Assembly: GCF_036826855.1 (NCBI RefSeq)
Contig: NZ_CP104578.1
Span: forward strand, 2,604,001 to 2,668,000
Source of the DNA: Streptomyces sp. SJL17-4
Lineage (GTDB): Bacteria; Actinomycetota; Actinomycetes; Streptomycetales; Streptomycetaceae
Direction of reading: 5' to 3'
Length of the DNA: 64,000 nt
Shown here: positions 9,568-16,525 of the stretch, piece by piece
How positions within the stretch are numbered: position 1 is the stretch's first letter
Layout: the number at the start of each line of letters is the position of its first letter
Notes under the pieces: model-generated
Database searches by the model: none
What the model saw: only the letters and a program-made list of their open reading frames with translations
What the model was told of the DNA's origin: nothing
Translations under genes and position numbers: made by a program

Positions 9568-10992
9568 TCAGACCCCCGCGGTGGTGGCGACGTCGGACAG
9601 ATCGGCCGGGGAGGCCAGATGGCCCAGGACGGCGGTGGCGGCGGCGACCTGGGGCGAGACCAGGTGGGTCCGGCCGCCCTTGCCCTGCCGGCCCTCGAAG
9701 TTGCGGTTGGAGGTGGACGCGGAGCGCTCACCGGGAGCCAGTTGGTCGGGGTTCATGCCCAGACACATCGAGCAGCCCGCGTGCCGCCATTCGGCGCCGG
9801 ACTCCTTGAAGACCTTGTCCAGGCCCTCCTCGACGGCCTGCAGGGCGACCCGCACCGAGCCGGGGACGACCAGCATCCGGACGCCGTCGGCGACCTTGCG
9901 GCCTTCCAGGAGGGCGGCGGCGTTGCGCAGGTCCTCGATGCGGCCGTTGGTGCAGGAGCCTACGAAGACGGTGTCGACCTTGATGTCGCGCAGCGGCTGC
10001 CCGGCGGTCAACCCCATGTACTCCAGGGCCTTTTCGGCGGCCAGGCGCTCCGAAGCGTCTTCGTACGAAGCCGGGTCGGGGACGTTCGCCGAAAGCGGCG
10101 CGCCCTGGCCCGGGTTGGTGCCCCAGGTGACGAACGGCGCCAGCGAGGGGCCGTCGATGACGACCTCGGCGTCGAAGACCGCGTCCTCGTCGGACTTCAG
10201 GGTCTTCCAGTACGCGACGGCGGCGTCCCAGTCCTCGCCCTCGGGGGCGTGGGCGCGGCCCTTCAGATAGGCGAAGGTGGTCTCGTCGGGGGCGATCATG
10301 CCCGCGCGGGCGCCCGCCTCGATCGACATGTTGCAGATGGTCATCCGGGCCTCCATCGAGAGCTTCTCGATGGCGGAACCGCGGTACTCCAGGATGTAGC
10401 CCTGGCCGCCGCCGGTGCCGATCTTGGCGATGATCGCCAGGATCAGGTCCTTGGCGGTGACGTCCTCGGGCAGCTCGCCGTCGACCGTGATGGCCATGGT
10501 CCGGGGGCGGGCCAGCGGCAGCGTCTGGGTGGCGAGCACGTGCTCGACCTGGCTGGTGCCGATGCCGAACGCCAGCGCGCCGAAGGCGCCGTGCGTGGAG
10601 GTGTGCGAGTCGCCGCAGACGACGGTGGTGCCCGGCTGGGTCAGGCCCAGCTGCGGTCCCACCACGTGGACGACGCCCTGCTCGACGTCGCCCAGCGGGT
10701 GCAGCCGGACGCCGAACTCGGCACAGTTCTTCCGAAGGGTCTCCAGCTGTGCGCGGGAGACCGGGTCGGCGATCGGCTTGTCGATGTCGAGGGTCGGGGT
10801 GTTGTGGTCCTCGGTGGCGATGGTGAGGTCGAGGCGCCGCACCTGCCGGCCGTTCTGGCGCAGACCGTCGAAGGCCTGGGGGCTGGTCACCTCGTGCAGC
10901 AGGTGCAGATCGATGAAGAGGAGGTCGGGCTCGCCCTCGGCGCGCCGGACGACGTGGTCGTCCCAGACCTTCTCCGCGAGTGTCCTACCCAT
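9568..10992 (-). CDS. leuC: 3-isopropylmalate dehydratase large subunit
   Basis: LeuC is the [4Fe-4S] aconitase-type subunit that isomerises 2-isopropylmalate to 3-isopropylmalate. The 474-residue protein shows [20 protein letters not shown], the cluster ligand [16 protein letters not shown] and the second ligand pair [17 protein letters not shown], ending with the [18 protein letters not shown] signature. It heads leuCD, with GGAGGG 7 nt before the ATG. It is divergent from ndgR, whose orthologue activates leuCD in S. coelicolor; operator-like repeats lie in the shared 140 bp. Confidence 0.97.
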   Translation of the reverse strand: MGRTLAEKVWDDHVVRRAEGEPDLLFIDLHLLHEVTSPQAFDGLRQNGRQVRRLDLTIATEDHNTPTLDIDKPIADPVSRAQLETLRKNCAEFGVRLHPLGDVEQGVVHVVGPQLGLTQPGTTVVCGDSHTSTHGAFGALAFGIGTSQVEHVLATQTLPLARPRTMAITVDGELPEDVTAKDLILAIIAKIGTGGGQGYILEYRGSAIEKLSMEARMTICNMSIEAGARAGMIAPDETTFAYLKGRAHAPEGEDWDAAVAYWKTLKSDEDAVFDAEVVIDGPSLAPFVTWGTNPGQGAPLSANVPDPASYEDASERLAAEKALEYMGLTAGQPLRDIKVDTVFVGSCTNGRIEDLRNAAALLEGRKVADGVRMLVVPGSVRVALQAVEEGLDKVFKESGAEWRHAGCSMCLGMNPDQLAPGERSASTSNRNFEGRQGKGGRTHLVSPQVAAATAVLGHLASPADLSDVATTAGV

Positions 10993-11063
10993 CGCTTTCC
11001 CTCCGGCCGACGTCTACGCCGGCACAACTAGAGACCCGTTTCGCGGGCCGTTGTGCGGCCGCC

Positions 11064-11118
11064 TCACCAGAGTGACAAGTTCCGCAGGAAATTGAACTTG
11101 CGTTTCACAGAGTGAGAC
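11064..11118. promoter_or_regulatory. Two NdgR-box-like repeats between leuC and ndgR
   Basis: TCACCAGAGTGA (11064-11075) and TTCACAGAGTGAGA (11104-11117) share the core TCACnAGAGTGA and are set 41 bp apart, close to four helical turns. The second is extended to the inverted repeat GTTTCAC-AGA-GTGAGAC and lies between the predicted -35 and -10 of ndgR. Assignment to the IclR-type protein NdgR is inferred from position. Confidence 0.5.
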
Positions 11119-11126
11119 GCGAATAT
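11098..11126 (+). promoter_or_regulatory. Predicted ndgR promoter, leaderless transcript
   Basis: TTGCGT and GAATAT are separated by 17 bp; the A of the ndgR ATG falls 7 nt after the -10 box. No ribosome binding site precedes the ATG, so transcription probably begins at or next to the start codon. Confidence 0.5.
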
Positions 11127-11132
11127 CGTTGC

Positions 11133-11849
11133 ATGGACAACTCTAGCGGCGTAGGCGTTCTCGACAAGGCAGCCCTTGTCCTGAGCGCCCTGGAGTCCGG
11201 TCCGGCCACCCTCGCAGGACTGGTCGCGGCGACGGGACTCGCACGACCCACGGCACACCGACTGGCCGTGGCACTGGAACACCACCGGATGGTGGCGCGT
11301 GACATGCAGGGCCGGTTCATCCTCGGACCGCGCCTGGCGGAGCTCGCCGCCGCGGCCGGCGAGGACCGCCTGCTCGCGACCGCGGGCCCGGTTCTGACGC
11401 ATCTGCGCGATGTCACCGGCGAGAGCGCCCAGCTCTACCGCCGGCAGGGCGACATGCGCATCTGCGTGGCGGCGGCCGAGCGGCTCTCGGGCCTGCGGGA
11501 CACCGTCCCGGTCGGCTCGACGCTGACGATGAAGGCCGGCTCCTCGGCGCAGATCCTGATGGCCTGGGAGGAGCCCGAGCGGCTCCACCGCGGCCTCCAG
11601 GGCGCCCGCTTCACGGCGACGGCCCTGTCGGGCGTACGGCGCCGCGGCTGGGCCCAGTCGATCGGCGAGCGGGAGCCTGGCGTCGCGTCCGTCTCCGCGC
11701 CCGTACGCGGCCCGTCGAACCGCGTGGTGGCCGCCGTCTCGGTCTCGGGTCCGATCGAGCGTCTGACGCGCCACCCGGGCCGTATGCACGCCCAGGCCGT
11801 CATCGACGCCGCGGCCCGTCTCTCCGAGGCGCTCCGCCGCACCGGCTGA
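11133..11849 (+). CDS. ndgR: IclR-family regulator of amino acid metabolism
   Basis: IclR-type transcription factor of 238 residues, the NdgR/AreB type known in Streptomyces to control leuCD and other amino acid genes. Residues 10-65 are the winged helix-turn-helix (VLDKAALVLSALESGPATLA with GLARPTAHRLAVALEHHRMV); the rest is the GAF-like effector domain with DTVPVGSTLTMKAGSSAQIL and SVSGPIERLTRHPG. The ATG at 11133 lacks a Shine-Dalgarno but fits a leaderless promoter. It is divergent from leuCD, with inverted repeats in its own promoter that suggest autoregulation. Confidence 0.95.
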   Translation: MDNSSGVGVLDKAALVLSALESGPATLAGLVAATGLARPTAHRLAVALEHHRMVARDMQGRFILGPRLAELAAAAGEDRLLATAGPVLTHLRDVTGESAQLYRRQGDMRICVAAAERLSGLRDTVPVGSTLTMKAGSSAQILMAWEEPERLHRGLQGARFTATALSGVRRRGWAQSIGEREPGVASVSAPVRGPSNRVVAAVSVSGPIERLTRHPGRMHAQAVIDAAARLSEALRRTG

Positions 11850-11871
11850 CGTCCTCCCTCTTCCGTTCGTC

Positions 11872-11907
11872 CCGGCCCACCGCTTCAACGCCGCAGCGGT
11901 GGGCCGG
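11872..11907 (+). terminator. ndgR terminator
   Basis: CCGGCCCACCGCT and its exact complement form a 13-bp stem with a 10-nt loop 23 nt past the ndgR stop. Confidence 0.8.
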
Positions 11908-11943
11908 AGTTGCGCCCAGGTACGTCCATACGGCACCGAACAG

Positions 11944-11979
11944 CGAAGAAGCCCTCCCCCGAAGGGAAGGGCTTCTTCG
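11944..11979. terminator. Terminator between ndgR and the tRNA cluster
   Basis: CGAAGAAGCCCT and AGGGCTTCTTCG form a perfect 12-bp stem with a 12-nt loop directly beyond the last tRNA-Glu gene on the minus strand. It probably ends the tRNA transcript. Confidence 0.8.
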
Positions 11980-11984
11980 TTCTG

Positions 11985-12057
11985 TACCCCCGACCGGATT
12001 CGAACCGGCGCTACCGCCTTGAGAGGGCGGCGTGCTAGGCCGCTACACAACGGGGGC
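11985..12057 (-). tRNA. tRNA-Glu(CTC), copy 1
   Basis: A 73-nt cloverleaf with anticodon CTC in the loop CTCTCAA between CCGCC and GGCGG, T-loop GGTTCGAATCC and a G1-T72 wobble at the top of the acceptor stem. No CCA is encoded. All three tRNA-Glu copies in the cluster are identical. It is the last gene in transcription order. Confidence 0.95.
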
Positions 12058-12096
12058 CTTGCGGATCAGATCCGCGGTGCAGATAAGCTCTGCGAG

Positions 12097-12168
12097 CTGG
12101 CCTACCTGGACTCGAACCAAGAATGACGGTACCAGAAACCGTAGTGTTGCCAATTACACCATAGGCCA
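12097..12168 (-). tRNA. tRNA-Gln(CTG), copy 1
   Basis: A 72-nt cloverleaf with anticodon CTG in TTCTGGT, an ACGGT/ACCGT anticodon stem fully paired, T-arm GGTTCGAGTCC and acceptor TGGCCTA/TAGGCCA. The discriminator is G and no CCA is encoded. Confidence 0.95.
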
Positions 12169-12182
12169 TGGTGGTTACACCG

Positions 12183-12255
12183 TACCCCCGACCGGATTCG
12201 AACCGGCGCTACCGCCTTGAGAGGGCGGCGTGCTAGGCCGCTACACAACGGGGGC
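12183..12255 (-). tRNA. tRNA-Glu(CTC), copy 2
   Basis: Identical in all 73 positions to the other two tRNA-Glu(CTC) genes of the cluster, 14 nt upstream of tRNA-Gln copy 1 in transcription order. Confidence 0.95.
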
Positions 12256-12339
12256 CCTAGCGATCCCACCCGGCCGGAGCCGGGTGATGTCACCGTAGAT
12301 CCACCGGGAGCTACCCAAGTGACCTACAGGATGGATCAG

Positions 12340-12412
12340 TACCCCCGACCGGATTCGAACCGGCGCTACCGCCTTGAGAGGGCGGCGTGCTAGGCCGCTA
12401 CACAACGGGGGC
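12340..12412 (-). tRNA. tRNA-Glu(CTC), copy 3
   Basis: Identical to the other tRNA-Glu(CTC) genes. With tRNA-Gln copy 2 and the GCGGAT-rich spacer it repeats the arrangement of the other Glu-Gln pair, pointing to duplication of a two-gene unit. Confidence 0.95.
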
Positions 12413-12455
12413 TTTGCGGATGAGATCCGCGTACGATGCAGATGAGCTCTGCGAG

Positions 12456-12527
12456 CTGGCCTACCTGGACTCGAACCAAGACTAACGGAACCAGAAACCG
12501 TCGTGCTGCCAATTACACCATAGGCCA
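12456..12527 (-). tRNA. tRNA-Gln(CTG), copy 2
   Basis: A 72-nt tRNA-Gln with anticodon CTG; acceptor and T-arms match copy 1. The D-loop, anticodon stem and variable region differ at several positions. The anticodon stem reads ACGGT/TCCGT, leaving a T-T mismatch at the 31-39 position that is T-A in copy 1. It is the first tRNA in transcription order. Confidence 0.93.
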
Positions 12528-12619
12528 CCGGAACAACCTCCCCACCAGGGGGATCTTGCTCGGCTTGCGCTTTTCGGGTTCTTGCCTTTCGGCTTGTTCC
12601 CCTCGGCGCAGAAAGAACA

Positions 12620-13342
12620 TTACCCGAAGGTGGACGGTGCTCCAAAACGGGTATGCCCTCCGAGCAGGGCCGGGAGCTGGCTGAGGCTCGTGATCCGCTT
12701 CAGGTCGGGGCGGCCGCCGGTGTCCGCGCGGTCCAGCCAGATGCCCCGCAGCCCCGCCTCCACGGCGCCCCTGGCATCGATGTCCGGCTGGTCCCCCACG
12801 TACGCCACCTCGCTCGGGCGCAGGTCAAGGGCGGTACATGCGGCGTGGAAGGCCTCCGGGGCCGGCTTGGCCACCCCGAGCTCCGCCGCGCAGAGGACGG
12901 CCTCGAAGCGCTCCCGTACGCCGAGGACCCGCAGCTTGCGGTCCTGGTTGCGCAGGCTGGAGTTGGACAGGATCCCGTGACGATAGTCATCGGCCAGCAG
13001 GTCCAGGACGGGGACGGCGTCGGGGAAGAGTTCCCAGGCCGCCTCGTAGTGGGAGACGTACCGCTCGAACCAGCCGTCTGCCTCCGCGGCGGTCAGGCCC
13101 GGCGCCGCCAGGAAGTCCCGGACGCGCTCCCGCCGCTGCTCCTGGAAGTCGACCCCGCCGGCCTCGAAGATGCGCCAGTGGATCGCCGTGAGCTCCCGCC
13201 AACGACGGAGGGCCTGGTCGACGGATGCGTATCCGTCCACCAGGCCCTCGGCCGTCAGGTGCGCGCTCATGCCGACGTGGTCGGCGCGGGCGTAGTCGAA
13301 GATCGTGTCGTCGACGTCCCACAGCACCGCGCGGATGGTCAT
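12620..13342 (-). CDS. HAD-superfamily hydrolase
   Basis: Haloacid-dehalogenase-like phosphatase of 240 residues, subclass with an alpha-helical cap. Motif I is LWDVDDTIFDY (nucleophile Asp9 and Asp11), motif II is the Ser of ILSNSS, motif III the Lys of VAKPAPEAF and motif IV YVGDQPDIDARGA. The substrate is not predictable; phosphoglycolate- or pyrimidine-nucleotide-type substrates are common in this group. The ATG start lies directly before the nucleophile strand. It follows gltX after 26 nt and is probably cotranscribed with it. Confidence 0.9.
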   Translation of the reverse strand: MTIRAVLWDVDDTIFDYARADHVGMSAHLTAEGLVDGYASVDQALRRWRELTAIHWRIFEAGGVDFQEQRRERVRDFLAAPGLTAAEADGWFERYVSHYEAAWELFPDAVPVLDLLADDYRHGILSNSSLRNQDRKLRVLGVRERFEAVLCAAELGVAKPAPEAFHAACTALDLRPSEVAYVGDQPDIDARGAVEAGLRGIWLDRADTGGRPDLKRITSLSQLPALLGGHTRFGAPSTFG

Positions 13343-13368
13343 GGACCGACCGTACCGCGCGGGAGGGG

Positions 13369-14844
13369 TCAGGCGGCGAGCTTCGCCAGAGCCGCGTCGA
13401 TGCGGGTCAGGGTCTTCTCCTTGCCCAGGATCTCCAGGGACTCGAAGAGCGGCAGGCCGACCGTGCGGCCGGTGACGGCGACGCGGACCGGGGCCTGGGC
13501 CTTGCCGAGCTTGAGGCCGTGGGCCTCGCCGACGGCCAGCACGGCGTTCTTGAGGGACTCGGGGTCGCTCCAGTCGGCGCCTTCGAGCTTCTCCCGGGCG
13601 GTGGCGAGGAGGGCCGCGGGCTCGCCCTTCATCGCCTTGTCCCACGAGGGCTGGTCGAAGACCGGCTCCGCCAGGAAGAGGAAGTCCACGTTGGCCGTGA
13701 TGTCCGAGAGGACGGTGACGCGGGTCTGGGCGTGCGGCGCGATGGCCTCCCAGGCGGTCCGGTCGAAGTCCTCGGGCGCCCAGTTGGCGAAGGGGGCCCG
13801 CAGCCAGGGCTCACAGGCCTCGGCGAACGCCTTCACGTCCAGCATGCGGATGTGGTCGGCGTTGATCGACTCGGCCTTCTTGAGGTCGAAGCGCGCCGGG
13901 TTGGCGTTGACGTCGGCGATGTCGAACTTCGCCACCATCTCGGGGATGGTGAAGATGTCCTGGTCGGCCGAGAAGGACCAGCCGAGGAGCGAGAGGTAGT
14001 TCAGCAGGCCCTCGGGGAGGAAGCCGCGCTCCCGGTAGAGGTTGAGGGAGGCCTGCGGGTCGCGCTTGGAGAGCTTCTTGTTGCCCTCGCCCATGACGTA
14101 CGGCAGGTGCCCGAAGGAGGGGATCTCCTTGGCGACGCCCAGCTCGATGAGCGCCTTGTAGAGCGCGACCTGGCGGGGGGTGGAGGAGAGCAGGTCCTCG
14201 CCGCGCAGGACGTGGGTGATCTCCATCAGGGCGTCGTCGACGGGGTTGACCAGGGTGTACAGCGGGGCGCCGTTTGCCCGGAGGATGCCGTAGTCCGGCA
14301 CGTTCTCCGGGGTGAAGGTGAGCTCGCCGCGGACCAGGTCGGTGAAGGTGATCGGCTCGTCGGGCATCCGGAAGCGGACGATCGACGCGCGGCCCTCGGC
14401 CTCGTAGGCCGACTTCTGCTCCAGGGTGAGGTCGCGGCAGTGGCCGTCGTAGCCGGAGGGGCGGCCGGCGGCGCGGGCGGCCTCACGGCGCTCGTCGAGC
14501 TCCTCGGTGGTGCAGTAGCAGCGGTACGCGTAGCCGTGGCCGAGCAGCTTGTCGGCGACGTCCTTGTAGATGTCCATCCGCTGCGACTGGCGGTACGGCG
14601 CGTGCGGGCCGCCGACCTCCGGGCCCTCGTCCCAGTCGAGGCCGAGCCACTTGAGGGAGTCGAGCAGCTGGTCGTACGACTCCTCGGAGTCGCGAGCGGC
14701 GTCGGTGTCCTCGATGCGGAAGACCATGGTGCCCTGGTTGTGCCGGGCGAAGGCCCAGTTGAAGAGGGCGGTGCGGACCAGACCCACGTGGGGGTTGCCG
14801 GTCGGCGAGGGACAGAAACGGACGCGGATTTTCGCGTTAGCCAC
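13369..14844 (-). CDS. gltX: Glutamyl-tRNA synthetase (probably non-discriminating)
   Basis: Class I glutamyl-tRNA synthetase, 491 residues. Near residues 8-20 is RVRFCPSPTGNPHVGLV (HIGH-type motif with P-T-G-N-P-H-V-G), then FRIEDTD, and NKKLSKRDPQ (KMSKS-type). Streptomyces normally lacks GlnRS and uses this enzyme plus GatCAB, so it should also misacylate tRNA-Gln with Glu; that is family knowledge. Its GTG overlaps the stop of the upstream FAH gene by 8 nt. The tRNA-Glu and tRNA-Gln genes it serves lie about 0.85 kb downstream on the same strand. Confidence 0.96.
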   Translation of the reverse strand: MANAKIRVRFCPSPTGNPHVGLVRTALFNWAFARHNQGTMVFRIEDTDAARDSEESYDQLLDSLKWLGLDWDEGPEVGGPHAPYRQSQRMDIYKDVADKLLGHGYAYRCYCTTEELDERREAARAAGRPSGYDGHCRDLTLEQKSAYEAEGRASIVRFRMPDEPITFTDLVRGELTFTPENVPDYGILRANGAPLYTLVNPVDDALMEITHVLRGEDLLSSTPRQVALYKALIELGVAKEIPSFGHLPYVMGEGNKKLSKRDPQASLNLYRERGFLPEGLLNYLSLLGWSFSADQDIFTIPEMVAKFDIADVNANPARFDLKKAESINADHIRMLDVKAFAEACEPWLRAPFANWAPEDFDRTAWEAIAPHAQTRVTVLSDITANVDFLFLAEPVFDQPSWDKAMKGEPAALLATAREKLEGADWSDPESLKNAVLAVGEAHGLKLGKAQAPVRVAVTGRTVGLPLFESLEILGKEKTLTRIDAALAKLAA

Positions 14845-15622
14845 GCTTGATCACCTTATTGGTGAGAGTGCCGATGCCTTCGATGGTGACGGCGACCTCG
14901 TCGCCGACGTTGAGGGGGCCGACCCCGGCGGGGGTGCCGGTGAGGATGACGTCGCCGGGGAGCAGCGTCATGGCCTCGGTGATGTGGACGACCAGGTCCT
15001 CGATGGAGCGGATCATGTCGCTCGTCCGACCCAGCTGGCGCTGTTCGCCGTTGACCGTGGCCTGGATGGTCAGGTCGCTCGGGTCGAGGTCGGTCTCCAC
15101 CCAGGGCCCGAGGGGGCAGGAGGTGTCGAAGCCCTTGGCGCGGGCCCACTGCTTCTCGCGCTGCTGGGCGTCGCGGGCGGTGACGTCATTGGCGCAGGTG
15201 TAGCCGAAGATGACGTCCTTGACGCGCTCGCGGGGCACCTCTCGGCACATGCGGCCGATGACCACGGCCAGTTCGGCCTCGTGGTGCAGCTCGTTGGAGA
15301 AGGAGGGGTACTCGATGGCGTCGCCGGAGCCGATCACCGAGGTGGTGGGCTTGAAGAAGGCGACGGGGACGTCGGGGACCTCGTTGCCGAGCTCGGCGGC
15401 GTGCTCCGCGTAGTTGCGGCCGATGGCCACGACCTTGTTGGGGAGCACGGGCGGCAGGAGCCGTACCTTGCTCAGCGGGACCTTGGTGCCGCTGAGCTCG
15501 AAGTCGGTGTACGGGATGCCCTTGATGATGTCGAGGACGAGGCCGCCCGACTCGACGGTTCCCTCGCCCTCGACGGCGCCGAAGGCCACATTGCCGTCGA
15601 TGGAGAATCTGGCGATGCGCAC
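14837..15622 (-). CDS. Fumarylacetoacetate hydrolase family protein
   Basis: A 261-residue member of the FAH superfamily: a short N-terminal domain and a C-terminal FAH fold with VVAIGRNYAEHAAELG, KPTTSVIGSGDAIEYP, the metal ligands in NELHHEAELAVVIGR, DVTARDAQ and ILTGTPAGVGPLNVGDEV. Such enzymes hydrolyse or decarboxylate acylpyruvates or oxaloacetate-like acids with Mg or Mn. It overlaps gltX by 8 nt, so it shares that transcript, a conserved but unexplained linkage in actinomycetes. The exact substrate is unknown. Confidence 0.9.
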   Translation of the reverse strand: MRIARFSIDGNVAFGAVEGEGTVESGGLVLDIIKGIPYTDFELSGTKVPLSKVRLLPPVLPNKVVAIGRNYAEHAAELGNEVPDVPVAFFKPTTSVIGSGDAIEYPSFSNELHHEAELAVVIGRMCREVPRERVKDVIFGYTCANDVTARDAQQREKQWARAKGFDTSCPLGPWVETDLDPSDLTIQATVNGEQRQLGRTSDMIRSIEDLVVHITEAMTLLPGDVILTGTPAGVGPLNVGDEVAVTIEGIGTLTNKVIKRG

Positions 15623-15750
15623 GAGTGCTGTCGCCCCTCACTTGGTGCTGGCTGGAGTCTGACGCTCCAGGCTAACGCGGCGCGGGGCGGCCGACCGGCG
15701 ATGTCACCGGGCCCGTGACAAGGATGACGCGGGTGGCTCCGGCGGTGGCG

Positions 15751-16029
15751 TCAGCGGGACGCGGAGGCGTACGGCTGGGGCTGGTACGGGGCCGGGGGCT
15801 GCATGAGGACGGTGCGGCGCGGGTTGGCCGTCTTCGCCGGCAGCTCGACCGCGTACTCGGGCAGGGCGACCCGGCCGAGCTCTGCGGCGTCCGAGAGGTG
15901 GACGAGGGTGGAACGGCGGGGGTTGGCCGTGGAGCCGGGCGTCGTCGTCTTCATCGCGGTGATCTGACCTTGTTCCGGAACGGGCGCCGCGTTCGGGCGC
16001 GAGGGGGTGTAAAGCGTCAGGCTAAACAT
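15751..16029 (-). CDS. Small protein with two TANPRR motifs, unknown function
   Basis: A 92-residue protein I do not recognise. It has no signal peptide or membrane helix. It contains the same short motif twice: STANPRRSTLVHL in the middle and KTANPRRTVLMQP towards the C-terminus, each followed by a hydrophobic run and separated by LSDAAELGRVALPEYAVEL. The end is Pro/Gln/Tyr-rich. The start is fixed by AAGGG 7 nt before the ATG. It is divergent from the cvn1 conservon, with a GTGAG-TTTG-CTCAC palindrome in its upstream region. A role with the conservon is possible but only positional. Confidence 0.75.
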   Translation of the reverse strand: MFSLTLYTPSRPNAAPVPEQGQITAMKTTTPGSTANPRRSTLVHLSDAAELGRVALPEYAVELPAKTANPRRTVLMQPPAPYQPQPYASASR

Positions 16030-16525
16030 GCGATTCCCTTCGAATGCATGGCTAAGACATCGATCTTCGTGTGAGTTTGCTCACCACGGGCGCCACATTC
16101 CAGGCATTACGGACTGCGGCCTGACGTCACGGAAAGGGACATTCCGCCACTGAATGCTCTATTCCGCTCCTGATCATCGCGACTGGGACACACGGGTACG
16201 CGCAGCCATTGGAGAGGAAAAGTCCGAATCCTCCGTGATCATCTTCTACATGCGGTGACACTGTGCGTACGGGTTGTCATGACCCTCCCGGCGCGACACG
16301 CGGCCCTTGTTGGAGATCCGGCACTGTGCTGGAATTCCACGCACCGCCGCGGGATTCAAGCCGGCGCGCAGGGGGCGCAACGCAGCGCCGGCCTAGTGGC
16401 GGGGAAGGGGGAACTGCGCCGGTCACCGACGACCACCTGGGGTGCCCTCCACGCACCCCGATTGACGCCGACACCGTCCTCTCCGTTCATCCGGAAGGAC
16501 GCCTGGTCCAGAGGTTGCGACGCTA
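16030..16525. other. Intergenic region between the TANPRR gene and cvnA1
   Basis: About 500 bp with no convincing gene. It holds a 14-bp palindrome GTGAGTTTGCTCAC (16071-16084) near the TANPRR gene and a TTGACG (16462-16467) with a weak -10 (GTTCAT) 17 bp on, a possible cvn1 promoter. Short reading frames here show no coding bias. Confidence 0.5.

Noticed and set aside
11985..12527. Near-identical repeats at regular spacing, looking like a repeat array
   Set aside because: They fold as tRNA-Glu and tRNA-Gln cloverleafs; no CRISPR spacers or cas genes are present.
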